Assembly: GCA_038521345.1 (NCBI GenBank)
Contig: JBCBKU010000029.1
Coordinates: 1 to 28,687, forward strand
Length of the DNA stretch: 28,687 nt
Direction: 5' to 3'
DNA from: JBCBKU01 sp038521345
GTDB lineage: Bacteria; Pseudomonadota; Alphaproteobacteria; Rhodobacterales; Rhodobacteraceae
In this document: in pieces, positions 1-6,637 of the stretch
Position numbering within the stretch: the first letter of the stretch is position 1
Layout: every line of letters starts with the position of its first letter
Program-made: the position numbers and the translations under genes
Notes under the pieces: model-generated
Databases searched by the model: none
Seen by the model: the letters and a program-made list of their open reading frames with translations, nothing else
Told to the model about the DNA's origin: nothing

Positions 1-95
1 GGATCGTAATTCCGCATGGCGGCATAGCGACTTGCCTTCGGCGTGAAGGCGGCGAGCCGTTCCAGTCCGGCGGTGCGCGTCGGTGTCATTGTCAT
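1..95 (-). CDS. Photolyase/cryptochrome-like FAD-binding protein, N-terminal fragment
   Basis: Reading the minus strand from the ATG at 95 gives 31 residues beginning MTMTPTRTAGLERLAAF and running off the window edge with an arginine-asparagine-tyrosine-aspartate stretch. A second in-frame ATG lies at 89. This start resembles the FAD-binding domain proteins of the photolyase/cryptochrome group, where a helix of the type TRxxGLxRLxxF is followed by Y-x-x-x-R-N-Y-D. That is a recollection of the family pattern on a very short piece, so the assignment is tentative. It lies downstream of, and in the same direction as, the SRPBCC gene, separated by 117 bases that hold no gene. An unrelated hypothetical protein cannot be excluded. 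Confidence 0.5.
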   Translation of the reverse strand, partial: MTMTPTRTAGLERLAAFTPKASRYAAMRNYD

Positions 96-212
96 GCCGC
101 GAACCCTATGGCGGGTCGGCGGGCTTTCAAGGTGCTGGCCGGATCCAAACGGAGCGGCTGCGCCGCGCGTCATGGTGAGCGCAGCCGGGGTCGGGCCCCG
201 CCTGCGCGGCGC

Positions 213-674
213 CTAGGCCGCCCGTTTAAGGCAATGCCCGCCGTAGCACGTCCCGAGGACGGTGTCCCATCCGGTTCGGTAAGAGGCGCAGGTTTCCTCG
301 CCAGACGGGCCCAGCCGATCGAAGCCATCATGGGTCAGATCGACGCGGGTGACATCGCCTTCCGCCGTAAAGTCGACAGTGAGATCCGTGGCCTCGGACG
401 GGTCTCGGCCCACATACCAGTTCACGCGCAGCCGCTCGCCCGGGCGCCAATCGGTGATGGTGGCCCAATCAGCGGTCGTTCCGTCGGGCAAAGTTTCGGT
501 AATCTTGCCGCCCGCGCGGGGTTCCACGGTGACGTCTGTGGGCCGCTCGCCGCTGCTGGCGGCAAGGGAATGGCTGTCCACCGGCCACCAATCCCCAAGT
601 TCCCGGGTGAAGAGGTCGAATGCCGTCTGGCGATCAAGCGGTACGCGTAGGGTCTTATGGATGCGATCGGTCAT
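213..674 (-). CDS. SRPBCC (AHSA1-like) domain protein
   Basis: A 153-residue protein that is a single START/Bet v1-like fold. Visible family marks are the opening strand TLRVPLDRQTAFDLFTREL, the DWWP motif near residues 28-31, the R-x-G-G-K segment near 53-57, the W-R-P-G-E-R-L-R-V-N-W stretch around 75-85, and a closing helix containing a W-D-T-V-L-G segment. Such proteins bind hydrophobic ligands; no reaction can be named. The ATG overlaps the stop of the ArsR gene (ATGA, 671-674), so the two are almost certainly co-translated. ArsR-SRPBCC pairs are common in proteobacteria and are generally autoregulated. The TAG stop lies inside the palindrome GCCTAGGC at 211-218. Confidence 0.9.
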   Translation of the reverse strand: MTDRIHKTLRVPLDRQTAFDLFTRELGDWWPVDSHSLAASSGERPTDVTVEPRAGGKITETLPDGTTADWATITDWRPGERLRVNWYVGRDPSEATDLTVDFTAEGDVTRVDLTHDGFDRLGPSGEETCASYRTGWDTVLGTCYGGHCLKRAA

Positions 675-1015
675 GGTGTTTTCCTTCCGGATCGGGTCGT
701 GGAGGCGTCGGCATAGGCGGCGAGCGCATCGTCCCAGAGGCGGTCGAGATAGGCGCGCAGGCGCGCGACCCCATCGGGCGAGAGGCGATAGATGCGTCGC
801 GAACCATCGGGCACCGCTTCGACAAGCCCTGCCTCGGCAAGGACACGAAGATGTTGCGAAACGGCGGGTCGGCTAATTGGGAACTCCTCGGCCAGCGCCC
901 CGACCGCGCGCGGCCGGTCCCGCAGGGCTTCGACGATCTCGCGCCGCATGGGATCGGCCAGCGCAGCAAAGGCGGCCTTGGACGGGTCGGGATCGGACGG
1001 AATCTCGTTAGCCAT
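671..1015 (-). CDS. ArsR-family winged-helix repressor
   Basis: A 114-residue protein with the ArsR/SmtB winged helix-turn-helix across residues 15-85: A-L-A-D-P-M-R-R-E-I-V near 18-28, recognition helix SRPAVSQHLRVLAEAGLV around 48-65, and the wing with R-R-I-Y-R-L-S near 73-79. No cysteine pair of the metal-sensing type is present, so a non-metal signal is more likely. It is the first gene of a two-gene unit with the SRPBCC protein. A symmetrical operator-like array lies directly in front of the ATG, and the -10/-35 elements there place the transcript start at or within a few bases of the ATG, with no Shine-Dalgarno sequence. See the promoter entry. Confidence 0.92.
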   Translation of the reverse strand: MANEIPSDPDPSKAAFAALADPMRREIVEALRDRPRAVGALAEEFPISRPAVSQHLRVLAEAGLVEAVPDGSRRIYRLSPDGVARLRAYLDRLWDDALAAYADASTTRSGRKTP

Positions 1016-1016
1016 G

Positions 1017-1050
1017 ACTTACCGTAAGTACGGACTTACATTTTTGTCAA
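1017..1050 (-). promoter_or_regulatory. Promoter and probable self-operator of the ArsR gene
   Basis: Three alternating half-sites are visible on the plus strand: ACTTAC (1017-1022), GTAAGT (1024-1029) and ACTTAC (1034-1039). They form two overlapping inverted repeats. On the minus strand a perfect TTGACA (1050-1045) is followed after 18 bases by TACGGT (1026-1021), a weak -10. The transcript would then start at about 1015, the A of the ATG, giving a leaderless or nearly leaderless mRNA. The repeats cover the -10 and the spacer, which suits ArsR autorepression. The half-sites are seen directly; binding and the start point are inferred. Confidence 0.6.
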
Positions 1051-1088
1051 TACGGTCCTATGTTCCCGGGGTCGTCTGCCGGGTGCCC

Positions 1089-1157
1089 TTGCAGCCCCCC
1101 GGAGCGGAAACTAAGACAAGGGTAACTCGGGTCGCTTAGACCCGATCGAAAGGAAGG
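1089..1157 (+). promoter_or_regulatory. clpP promoter candidate, leader hairpin and ribosome binding site
   Basis: TTGCAG (1089-1094) and TAAGAC (1112-1117) are spaced by 17 bases. The -35 lies within CCCTTG, which also resembles the CTTG of alphaproteobacterial RpoH promoters, so vegetative or heat-shock control are both possible. Downstream, TCGGGTC (1127-1133) and GACCCGA (1139-1145) form a perfect 7-bp inverted repeat with a 5-base loop, ending just before the strong Shine-Dalgarno AAAGGAAGG at 1149-1157. The hairpin has no T-run, so it looks like a leader structure and not a terminator. Confidence 0.45.
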
Positions 1158-1166
1158 CATTCGTCC

Positions 1167-1799
1167 ATGCAAGATCCCAACCAAACTTTTATGAACCTGG
1201 TCCCGATGGTGGTCGAACAGACCAGCCGGGGCGAGCGTGCCTACGATATTTTCTCGCGTCTCCTGAAAGAGCGGATCGTCTTCGTCAACGGCCCGATCCA
1301 CGATGGCATGAGTCAGCTGATTGTCGCGCAACTTCTTCATTTGGAAGCGGAAAATCCAAAGAAAGAGATCTCGATGTACATCAACTCGCCGGGTGGCGTG
1401 GTGACGTCAGGCCTCTCGATCTACGACACGATGCAGTATATTCGTCCCAAGGTCTCGACCCTAGTTGTCGGACAAGCGGCCTCGATGGGTTCGATCCTGT
1501 CAGTGGGCGGTGAAAAGGGGATGCGCTATTCGCTCCCCAACAGCCGGATCATGGTCCACCAGCCCTCGGGCGGGTACCAGGGCCAGGCGACGGACATCAT
1601 GATCCACGCCGCCGAGACCCAGAAAATCAAGGACAAGATCATCGAGATCTACGTCACCCATACGGGACAGGACGCGGAGACGGTCGAAAAGGCCATTGAA
1701 CGCGACAACTTCATGTCTCCGGAAGAGGCGCTGGAATGGGGCCATATCGACGAGATCGTGCAGAACCGTCCGAAGTCCGAGGAGGACGAGACGTCTTAA
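1167..1799 (+). CDS. clpP: ATP-dependent Clp protease proteolytic subunit ClpP
   Basis: A 210-residue serine peptidase of family S14, the normal length. The catalytic triad is visible: Ser106 in GQAASMGS, His131 in MVHQPSGG, and Asp180 in IERDNFMS. The sequence YINSPGG near 71-77 forms the substrate-binding strand. Fourteen subunits would form the barrel that degrades proteins unfolded by ClpX, encoded next, or by ClpA. The start at 1167 is supported by AAAGGAAGG ten bases upstream. The N-terminal peptide up to about residue 14 is probably removed by self-processing, as in other ClpP proteins. A promoter candidate and a hairpin lie in the 150-base region before the gene. Confidence 0.98.
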   Translation: MQDPNQTFMNLVPMVVEQTSRGERAYDIFSRLLKERIVFVNGPIHDGMSQLIVAQLLHLEAENPKKEISMYINSPGGVVTSGLSIYDTMQYIRPKVSTLVVGQAASMGSILSVGGEKGMRYSLPNSRIMVHQPSGGYQGQATDIMIHAAETQKIKDKIIEIYVTHTGQDAETVEKAIERDNFMSPEEALEWGHIDEIVQNRPKSEEDETS

Positions 1800-1818
1800 C
1801 TTCGCCCAAAATTCGACA

Positions 1819-1847
1819 TTGTGCCGGCCGGACCTGTACCATAGGCT
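1819..1847 (+). promoter_or_regulatory. Possible separate clpX promoter
   Basis: The 132-base gap between clpP and clpX contains TTGTGC (1819-1824) and TAGGCT (1842-1847), 17 bases apart. Each matches the vegetative consensus only partly (4/6 and 3/6). The length of the gap suggests that clpX may have its own promoter as well as read-through from clpP. No convincing terminator is seen here. Confidence 0.25.
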
Positions 1848-1931
1848 CCGGCAAAAGGGATGGGGGTCCCGGGAAACTTCCATGGGCAGAGGCACGGGAA
1901 GGCAATGGCGAGCAGCCACTGAGGTATTGGT

Positions 1932-3197
1932 ATGGCGAATTCATCCGGCGGTGACAGCAAAAACACCCTGTATTGTTCTTTCTGCGGGAAATCGCAGCAC
2001 GAGGTGCGCAAGCTGATCGCAGGACCGACGGTTTTCATCTGTGATGAATGCGTCGAGCTCTGCATGGACATCATCCGGGAAGAGACCAAGTCGGCGGGGC
2101 TCAAATCCGCGGACGGCGTGCCGACCCCGAAGGAGATCTGCGAAGTTCTTGATGATTACGTGATTGGGCAAGCCCACGCCAAGCGCGTGCTCTCGGTGGC
2201 GGTGCACAACCACTACAAACGTCTGAACCACGCGTCGAAATCCGGCGATATCGAGCTTGCGAAGTCAAACATTCTTCTGATCGGCCCAACCGGCTGCGGC
2301 AAGACGCTGTTGGCGCAAACTCTGGCGCGGATCCTGGACGTGCCCTTCACGATGGCGGACGCGACGACGCTCACCGAGGCAGGCTATGTGGGCGAGGATG
2401 TCGAGAACATCATCCTGAAGCTGCTGCAGGCCAGCGAATACAATGTCGAACGTGCACAACGGGGCATTGTCTACATCGATGAGGTCGACAAGATCACCCG
2501 CAAGTCCGACAACCCCTCGATCACGCGTGACGTGTCGGGCGAGGGGGTGCAGCAAGCGCTCTTGAAGATCATGGAAGGGACCGTTGCGTCGGTCCCGCCG
2601 CAGGGCGGCCGCAAGCATCCGCAGCAGGAGTTCCTGCAGGTCGATACGACCAACATCTTGTTTATCTGCGGTGGCGCCTTCGCGGGGCTCGAAAAGATCA
2701 TCGCCCAACGCGGCAAAGGCTCGGCCATGGGCTTTGGTGCCGATGTTCGCGACAACGACGATCGCGGCGTGGGCGAGATGTTTCAGGAACTTGAGCCCGA
2801 GGATCTGCTGAAGTTTGGACTGATCCCGGAATTCGTCGGCCGCCTTCCGGTGATCGCGACGCTTCAGGATCTCGACGAAGATGCGCTCGTGACCATTTTG
2901 ACCCAACCCAAGAACGCGCTGGTCCGCCAATATCAGCGTCTGTTCGAGCTTGAGGATACGCGGCTTACCTTTACGGAAGACGCCCTGTCCTCGATCGCCA
3001 AGCGCGCGATCGAGCGCAAGACCGGCGCGCGCGGCCTGCGGTCAATCCTTGAGGACATCCTGCTTGACACCATGTTCGATCTTCCCGGAATGGACGAGGT
3101 CGAAGAGGTCGTGGTGAACGAAGAGGCTGTCGCCTCGGATACGGCGCCATTGATGATTTACGCCGACACCAAGAAGGCACCGGCTTCCGCCGGGTGA
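1932..3197 (+). CDS. clpX: ATP-dependent Clp protease ATP-binding subunit ClpX
   Basis: A 421-residue AAA+ unfoldase of normal length. The N-terminal zinc-binding domain has Cys15, Cys18, Cys37 and Cys40. Walker A is GPTGCGKT (118-125), the pore loop GYVGE is at 151-155, Walker B with YIDEVDK is at 181-187, and sensor 2 GARGLRS is near the C-terminus. The ClpP-docking loop reads MGF (266-268) in place of the IGF of E. coli ClpX. GAGGTA at 1921-1925 supports the start. It unfolds tagged substrates and passes them to ClpP, encoded immediately upstream. The stop codon overlaps the GTG start of the next gene. Confidence 0.98.
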   Translation: MANSSGGDSKNTLYCSFCGKSQHEVRKLIAGPTVFICDECVELCMDIIREETKSAGLKSADGVPTPKEICEVLDDYVIGQAHAKRVLSVAVHNHYKRLNHASKSGDIELAKSNILLIGPTGCGKTLLAQTLARILDVPFTMADATTLTEAGYVGEDVENIILKLLQASEYNVERAQRGIVYIDEVDKITRKSDNPSITRDVSGEGVQQALLKIMEGTVASVPPQGGRKHPQQEFLQVDTTNILFICGGAFAGLEKIIAQRGKGSAMGFGADVRDNDDRGVGEMFQELEPEDLLKFGLIPEFVGRLPVIATLQDLDEDALVTILTQPKNALVRQYQRLFELEDTRLTFTEDALSSIAKRAIERKTGARGLRSILEDILLDTMFDLPGMDEVEEVVVNEEAVASDTAPLMIYADTKKAPASAG

Positions 3198-3574
3198 CCC
3201 GCCGGCGCGTTTCCACCGGCTCGCCCTTTGAAGAGCGCATCGGCTATTCTCGCGCCATCGCACAGGACGGCTGGATATTCGTGGCCGGTACCACCGGGTA
3301 CGATTACACGTCGATGACCATGCCCGAAGCGGTGGTGGATCAATGCAGGAACGCACTCCAGACCATTGAAAAGGTGCTGAAAGAGCTCGGCGCGACCATG
3401 GATGATGTGGTGCGCGTCCGCTACATCCTGCCCGATGCTGCCGATTGGCCGGCTTGCTGGCCGGTCACGTCCGCGGTCTTTAATGAGGCCCGGCCGGCCG
3501 CGACCATGCTGGTCGCCGGATTGCAGGAACCCGAGATGAAGATCGAAATCGAAGTCACGGCGCGGCAACCCTGA
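3194..3574 (+). CDS. RidA (YjgF/YER057c/UK114) family protein lacking the usual arginine
   Basis: A 126-residue RidA-fold protein starting at a GTG that shares GTGA with the clpX stop, so translation is probably coupled. The family ending K-I-E-I-E-V-T-A is present, as is V-V-R-V-R-Y-I-L in the middle. Aligning back from KIEIE to E. coli RidA puts an alanine (RPAAT) where the enamine/imine deaminases have Arg105 (FPARS). Rid subfamilies without this arginine do not show the classical deaminase activity, so the substrate is unknown. The start of the protein, G-S-P-F-E-E-R-I-G-Y-S-R-A, is also typical of these divergent members. Alternative name: Rid-family hydrolase-like protein. Confidence 0.88.
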   Translation: MTRRRVSTGSPFEERIGYSRAIAQDGWIFVAGTTGYDYTSMTMPEAVVDQCRNALQTIEKVLKELGATMDDVVRVRYILPDAADWPACWPVTSAVFNEARPAATMLVAGLQEPEMKIEIEVTARQP

Positions 3575-3605
3575 TCCGGCGCCCTCGAAGGAAAACGCTC
3601 TTCCG

Positions 3606-4673
3606 ATGAATACGGCAAAGTGGAATGTCGACGAACGCCGGCGCGCGCCGGCCCGGGCGCTGTATTTTATTCGCGCTATGGCCGCCGATTGGCAGCCCTG
3701 GTCCTGGCATGCCCGAAGACTTGACCGTGCTCTGGCCGCGGTCAGGCCCGAAAAGGTCTCGGCCGCGCTTGCCGAGCGGGTTGCCTATCTCAACCGCATG
3801 CCTCCGGTGACCGGAACCCCGAAACACCGGTTGGCCGACATACCGCGGCACAAGATCACCTATGCGATCGACTTTCTTGATGTCGCGCGCGGCTTCGGGC
3901 CGGAGATGCGCGCGGACCTTGCCTTTGGGGACGTGACCAAGGTTCCTGCGGTGCCCGCCTTCGTAAAGAGCCGTCCGATCGGTGCTGGGTCGGAAAACGC
4001 GGTGCTGTTGAAACTCAACCAGTTCCGGCACTACCATTTTCCGCGCGATCCGCTCGCCTTTGCCGACAAGAAGCCAACGGCGGTCTGGAGGGGACGGGTC
4101 GCGAACAATCCGCTGCGCCGCGCCTTGGCCAAGCGCCATGGCGCTGCCGGACATCTTGATATCGGCGGGTCCCTTGGACGGGACGGCGACGCGGAGAAAC
4201 CCTTTCTCTCCATCGCCGACCAGCTTCGCTATCGATATGTCATTTCTGTCGAAGGCATCGATGTCGCCACCAATCTGAAGTGGATCTTCGCGTCAAACTC
4301 GGTCTGCCTGATGCCGCGGCCCCGGTTCGAGACATGGTTTATGGAGGGCCGGCTCTTGCCGTGGGTTCATTACGCGCCGCTTCGCGACGATTTCAGCGAC
4401 CTCGACGATGTCATCCAGCGCCTGAACGAGGATCCACCCGCCGCGGAACGGATCATCGCCAACGCAAAGGCTTGGACCCACCAGTTTCGGGACCCGCGCC
4501 GCGAGCATCTCGTCGCCCTCCTCGTTCTCGCCAAGTACTTCGAACGGACTGGGCAAAGAGCGCCCGGGTCTTATTCCTTTGTCTACGGCGATCCGTCGCT
4601 GGCGAAAGACCGGGTCTTACTGGACGGTGGCGAGGAGCTGCGGCATACCGGTTCGTGCAACACGGAGACCTGA
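3606..4673 (+). CDS. Glycosyltransferase family 90 (CAP10/LpsA-like)
   Basis: A 355-residue protein resembling GT90 enzymes, which transfer sugars to lipopolysaccharide core or capsule in proteobacteria. Recognisable parts are AVWRGRVANNPLRRAL around 157-172, the D-x-G region after it, and the long C-terminal block YRYVISVEGIDVATNLKWIF (about 206-225) with SNSVCLMPRPRFETWFMEG and the L-P-W-V-H-Y-x-P-L motif. These form the nucleotide-sugar binding half. No signal peptide or membrane segment is evident, so it is probably cytoplasmic or peripheral to the inner membrane. AAGGAAAA at about 3587-3594 could serve as the Shine-Dalgarno. The next gene begins one base after the stop. The exact sugar and acceptor cannot be read from the sequence. 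Confidence 0.82.
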   Translation: MNTAKWNVDERRRAPARALYFIRAMAADWQPWSWHARRLDRALAAVRPEKVSAALAERVAYLNRMPPVTGTPKHRLADIPRHKITYAIDFLDVARGFGPEMRADLAFGDVTKVPAVPAFVKSRPIGAGSENAVLLKLNQFRHYHFPRDPLAFADKKPTAVWRGRVANNPLRRALAKRHGAAGHLDIGGSLGRDGDAEKPFLSIADQLRYRYVISVEGIDVATNLKWIFASNSVCLMPRPRFETWFMEGRLLPWVHYAPLRDDFSDLDDVIQRLNEDPPAAERIIANAKAWTHQFRDPRREHLVALLVLAKYFERTGQRAPGSYSFVYGDPSLAKDRVLLDGGEELRHTGSCNTET

Positions 4674-4674
4674 C

Positions 4675-5058
4675 ATGGGCATCCTGAACACTTTGGCACG
4701 TGCCGTGACCTGGTGGAACAGCCAGACTATTGGCACGCAGCTTATGACCTGGCGCAAGGGCGTTCGGGTTGGTGAAGACGACGCCGGCAACGTCTTTTAC
4801 GAAACCCGGGACGGCGCGCGCCGCTGGGTTATCTATAATGGCGAGGCCGAGGCGAGCCGTGTCAGCCCGGACTGGCATGGATGGCTGCACCACACCTATG
4901 CCGAGCCGCCGACCAAGGCACCGCTGAAGCGCAAGGCCTGGGAGAAAGAGCATTTGCCGAATCTCACCGGAACGGCCGAAGCCTACGCGCCGCCGGGATC
5001 CATACGGCGTCCCGAACCGGCCGCGCGCAGCGACTATGACGCATGGAGCCCGGAGTAA
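4675..5058 (+). CDS. NADH:ubiquinone oxidoreductase accessory subunit NDUFA12
   Basis: A 127-residue protein beginning MGILNTLARAVTWWNSQTIG. It is the bacterial homologue of the mitochondrial complex I subunit NDUFA12 (B17.2), found in alphaproteobacteria. The marks are T-W-R-K-G-x-x-V-G-x-D-x-x-G-N-x-F-Y-E near residues 23-43, R-R-W-V-I-Y-N-G-E-A-E-A-S-R-V near 49-63, and P-x-W-H-G-W-L-H-H near 65-73. An upstream in-frame ATG at 4579 would lie inside the glycosyltransferase gene; the start at 4675 is preferred because the conserved N-terminus begins there and GGAG is present at 4664-4667. It would sit on the matrix-facing (cytoplasmic) arm of complex I. It is followed by mlaD after 3 bases. 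Confidence 0.93.
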   Translation: MGILNTLARAVTWWNSQTIGTQLMTWRKGVRVGEDDAGNVFYETRDGARRWVIYNGEAEASRVSPDWHGWLHHTYAEPPTKAPLKRKAWEKEHLPNLTGTAEAYAPPGSIRRPEPAARSDYDAWSPE

Positions 5059-5061
5059 CCC

Positions 5062-5514
5062 ATGGCGGAACACGCAACCGAAGTGATCGTGGGCGGTGTC
5101 GTCGTGGCAGCGGCCGCCGGGTTTTTGGTTTATGCCAGCCAATTCGGTGGGTTTGGCGCCGGCGGGGCCAACAGCTATCCGCTTACGGCCAATTTCCGGT
5201 CCATCGAGGGGATCTCGGTCGGGACCGACATTCGGCTGGCGGGGGTGAAGGTCGGTACAGTGACGGATGTCGCGCTGAACCCGGCTACGTTTCGCGCGGA
5301 CGCGACGTTTTCCATTCAGTCGGCGTTCGAATTGCCGGATGACACTGCGGCGGTCGTGGCGTCGGAAGGTCTTTTGGGCGGAAGCTATATCGAGCTCTTG
5401 CCCGGCGGCTCGCCCTTCAACCTTGGGGCCGGGGACGAGATTGTGGACACCGAAAGCTCGGTCTCATTGATCCAGCTTCTCCTGCGGTTCGTGTCCGGCG
5501 ATGGCAGCGAGTAG
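5062..5514 (+). CDS. mlaD: Outer membrane lipid asymmetry transporter substrate-binding protein MlaD
   Basis: A 150-residue single-pass inner-membrane protein with a periplasmic MCE domain. The N-terminal transmembrane helix spans roughly residues 8-25 (VIVGGVVVAAAAGFLVYA). The MCE domain follows: F-R-S-I-E-G-I-S-V-G-T-D-I-R-L-A-G-V-K-V-G near 45-66, and E-G-L-L-G-G-S-Y-I-E-L near 102-112. MlaD hexamers carry phospholipid between the MlaFEB ABC transporter and the periplasmic carrier MlaC. The other mla genes are not in this window. The gene starts 3 bases after the NDUFA12 stop and overlaps the DUF2155 gene by 14 bases, so the three are one unit. Confidence 0.95.
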   Translation: MAEHATEVIVGGVVVAAAAGFLVYASQFGGFGAGGANSYPLTANFRSIEGISVGTDIRLAGVKVGTVTDVALNPATFRADATFSIQSAFELPDDTAAVVASEGLLGGSYIELLPGGSPFNLGAGDEIVDTESSVSLIQLLLRFVSGDGSE

Positions 5515-5992
5515 GACGGCCATCGCCGCCGTTCTGGCCATTGCTCTCGCGGGGTCGACCGGCGCGGCACAGCAAAGCGGCCAGATCGAAACGGTGCCTT
5601 TGGACCCGGTTGAACCGGGCAGCGAACGGATCCCGCTTGAAGGCAATGTCGAGGTGGTCGAGCCCGAGGTCCAGACGCTGCCGGTGCTGGTTCGCGTCCG
5701 AAATGGCCCGTCCGCAATCCTGCGCGGTCTCGACAAGATCTCGGGGGCGACGTCGGATCTGACGGTGCCTGCCGGGGGCCGGGTTCAATACGGGCGTCTT
5801 TCGGTCGAGGTTGGCGAATGCAGATATCCGGCGGACAACCCTTCGGGGGATGCATTCGCATGGGTCGAGATTTCCGAAGACGGGGCCGAAGAGCGGCTGT
5901 TTCGGGGCTGGATGATCGCATCATCGCCCGCTCTGTCGGCATTGGACCATCCGCGCTACGACGTGTGGGTCATCCGCTGCAACATTTCCTGA
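5501..5992 (+). CDS. DUF2155 periplasmic protein
   Basis: A 163-residue protein with an N-terminal signal peptide: positively charged start, hydrophobic core AIAAVLAIALAG, and likely cleavage after the alanines near residue 23. The mature part has the DUF2155 pattern: L-R-G-L-D-K-I-S-G-A-T-S-D-L near 74-87, a cysteine in G-E-C-R-Y-P, and the C-terminal F-R-G-W-M-I-A-S-S-P-A-L-S-A-L-D-H-P with a second cysteine in V-I-R-C. The two cysteines could form a disulfide. The function of the family is not known, but its place beside NDUFA12 and mlaD is a familiar alphaproteobacterial arrangement. Its 3' end overlaps the convergent aat gene by 37 bases. Confidence 0.9.
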   Translation: MAASRTAIAAVLAIALAGSTGAAQQSGQIETVPLDPVEPGSERIPLEGNVEVVEPEVQTLPVLVRVRNGPSAILRGLDKISGATSDLTVPAGGRVQYGRLSVEVGECRYPADNPSGDAFAWVEISEDGAEERLFRGWMIASSPALSALDHPRYDVWVIRCNIS

Positions 5993-6597
5993 GCCGCAGG
6001 AATGTCCGGCGCGGCAAAATCCGCGTCCCGCAGGATCGCATCCGAAAGCAGAGCGCGATAATGGTCGCGGGGGATCTCGATGGCACCGAGACTGGCCAGA
6101 TGTTCGGTGAGAAACTGGGTATCGAACAGGGTGAACCCGCCTTGCCGCAGCCGGTCCACCAGATAGGCAAGGGCGATCTTCGACGCGTCGGTGACCCGCG
6201 AGAACATGCTTTCGCCAAAGAAACCAGCGCCGAGCGCGATCCCGAAGACGCCGCCGACCAGCGCCTTTCCGCGCCAAACCTCCAGCGAATGCGCTGCGCC
6301 GGCGGCAAAGAGCTCGCTATAGGCGCGCCGAAGCGTCGGGTTGATCCAGGTGTCCGGCCGGTCGGCGCATCCGTCGATCACGCCCTCGAAATCCCGGTCC
6401 ACGGAAATCGTGACCTCGTCGCGCCGGATCCGCCGCGCAAGGCTCTTTGAGATGTGAAACCCGTTCAGTGGAAAGATGCCTCGCAGGGTCGGGTCGACCC
6501 AGTAGACCGCGGGGGCGGTCCTGCTTTCGGCCATGGGAAAGATCCCCGACGCGTAACCGCGCAACAGCAGTTCCGGTGTCACTTCTGGATAGGTCAT
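5956..6597 (-). CDS. aat: Leucyl/phenylalanyl-tRNA--protein transferase
   Basis: A 213-residue enzyme of the N-degron pathway that adds Leu or Phe from aminoacyl-tRNA to proteins with N-terminal Arg or Lys. The family motifs are clear: L-L-R-G-Y-A-S-G-I-F-P-M-A near the start, Y-W-V-D-P-x-x-R-G-I-F-P-L near 31-43, A-H-S-L-E-V-W near 101-107, G-G-V-F-G-I-A-L-G-A-G-F-F-G-E-S-M-F-S near 114-132, and F-D-T-Q-F near 157-161. The reading frame extends upstream to 6726, but that part lies inside accC, and the family start is the ATG at 6597. The start lies 40 bases after accC, in the same direction. Products of this reaction go to ClpAP; clpP is also in this window. Confidence 0.96.
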   Translation of the reverse strand: MTYPEVTPELLLRGYASGIFPMAESRTAPAVYWVDPTLRGIFPLNGFHISKSLARRIRRDEVTISVDRDFEGVIDGCADRPDTWINPTLRRAYSELFAAGAAHSLEVWRGKALVGGVFGIALGAGFFGESMFSRVTDASKIALAYLVDRLRQGGFTLFDTQFLTEHLASLGAIEIPRDHYRALLSDAILRDADFAAPDIPAAQEMLQRMTHTS

Positions 6598-6637
6598 AGC
6601 GCCGGACGCTAGGCCCGCCGGCGCACCGCCACAATCC

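Noticed and set aside
186..200. CGGGG/CCCCG hairpin as terminator of the ArsR-SRPBCC unit
   Set aside because: The stem is only 5 bp, with no T-run on the minus strand; it is expected by chance in GC-rich DNA.
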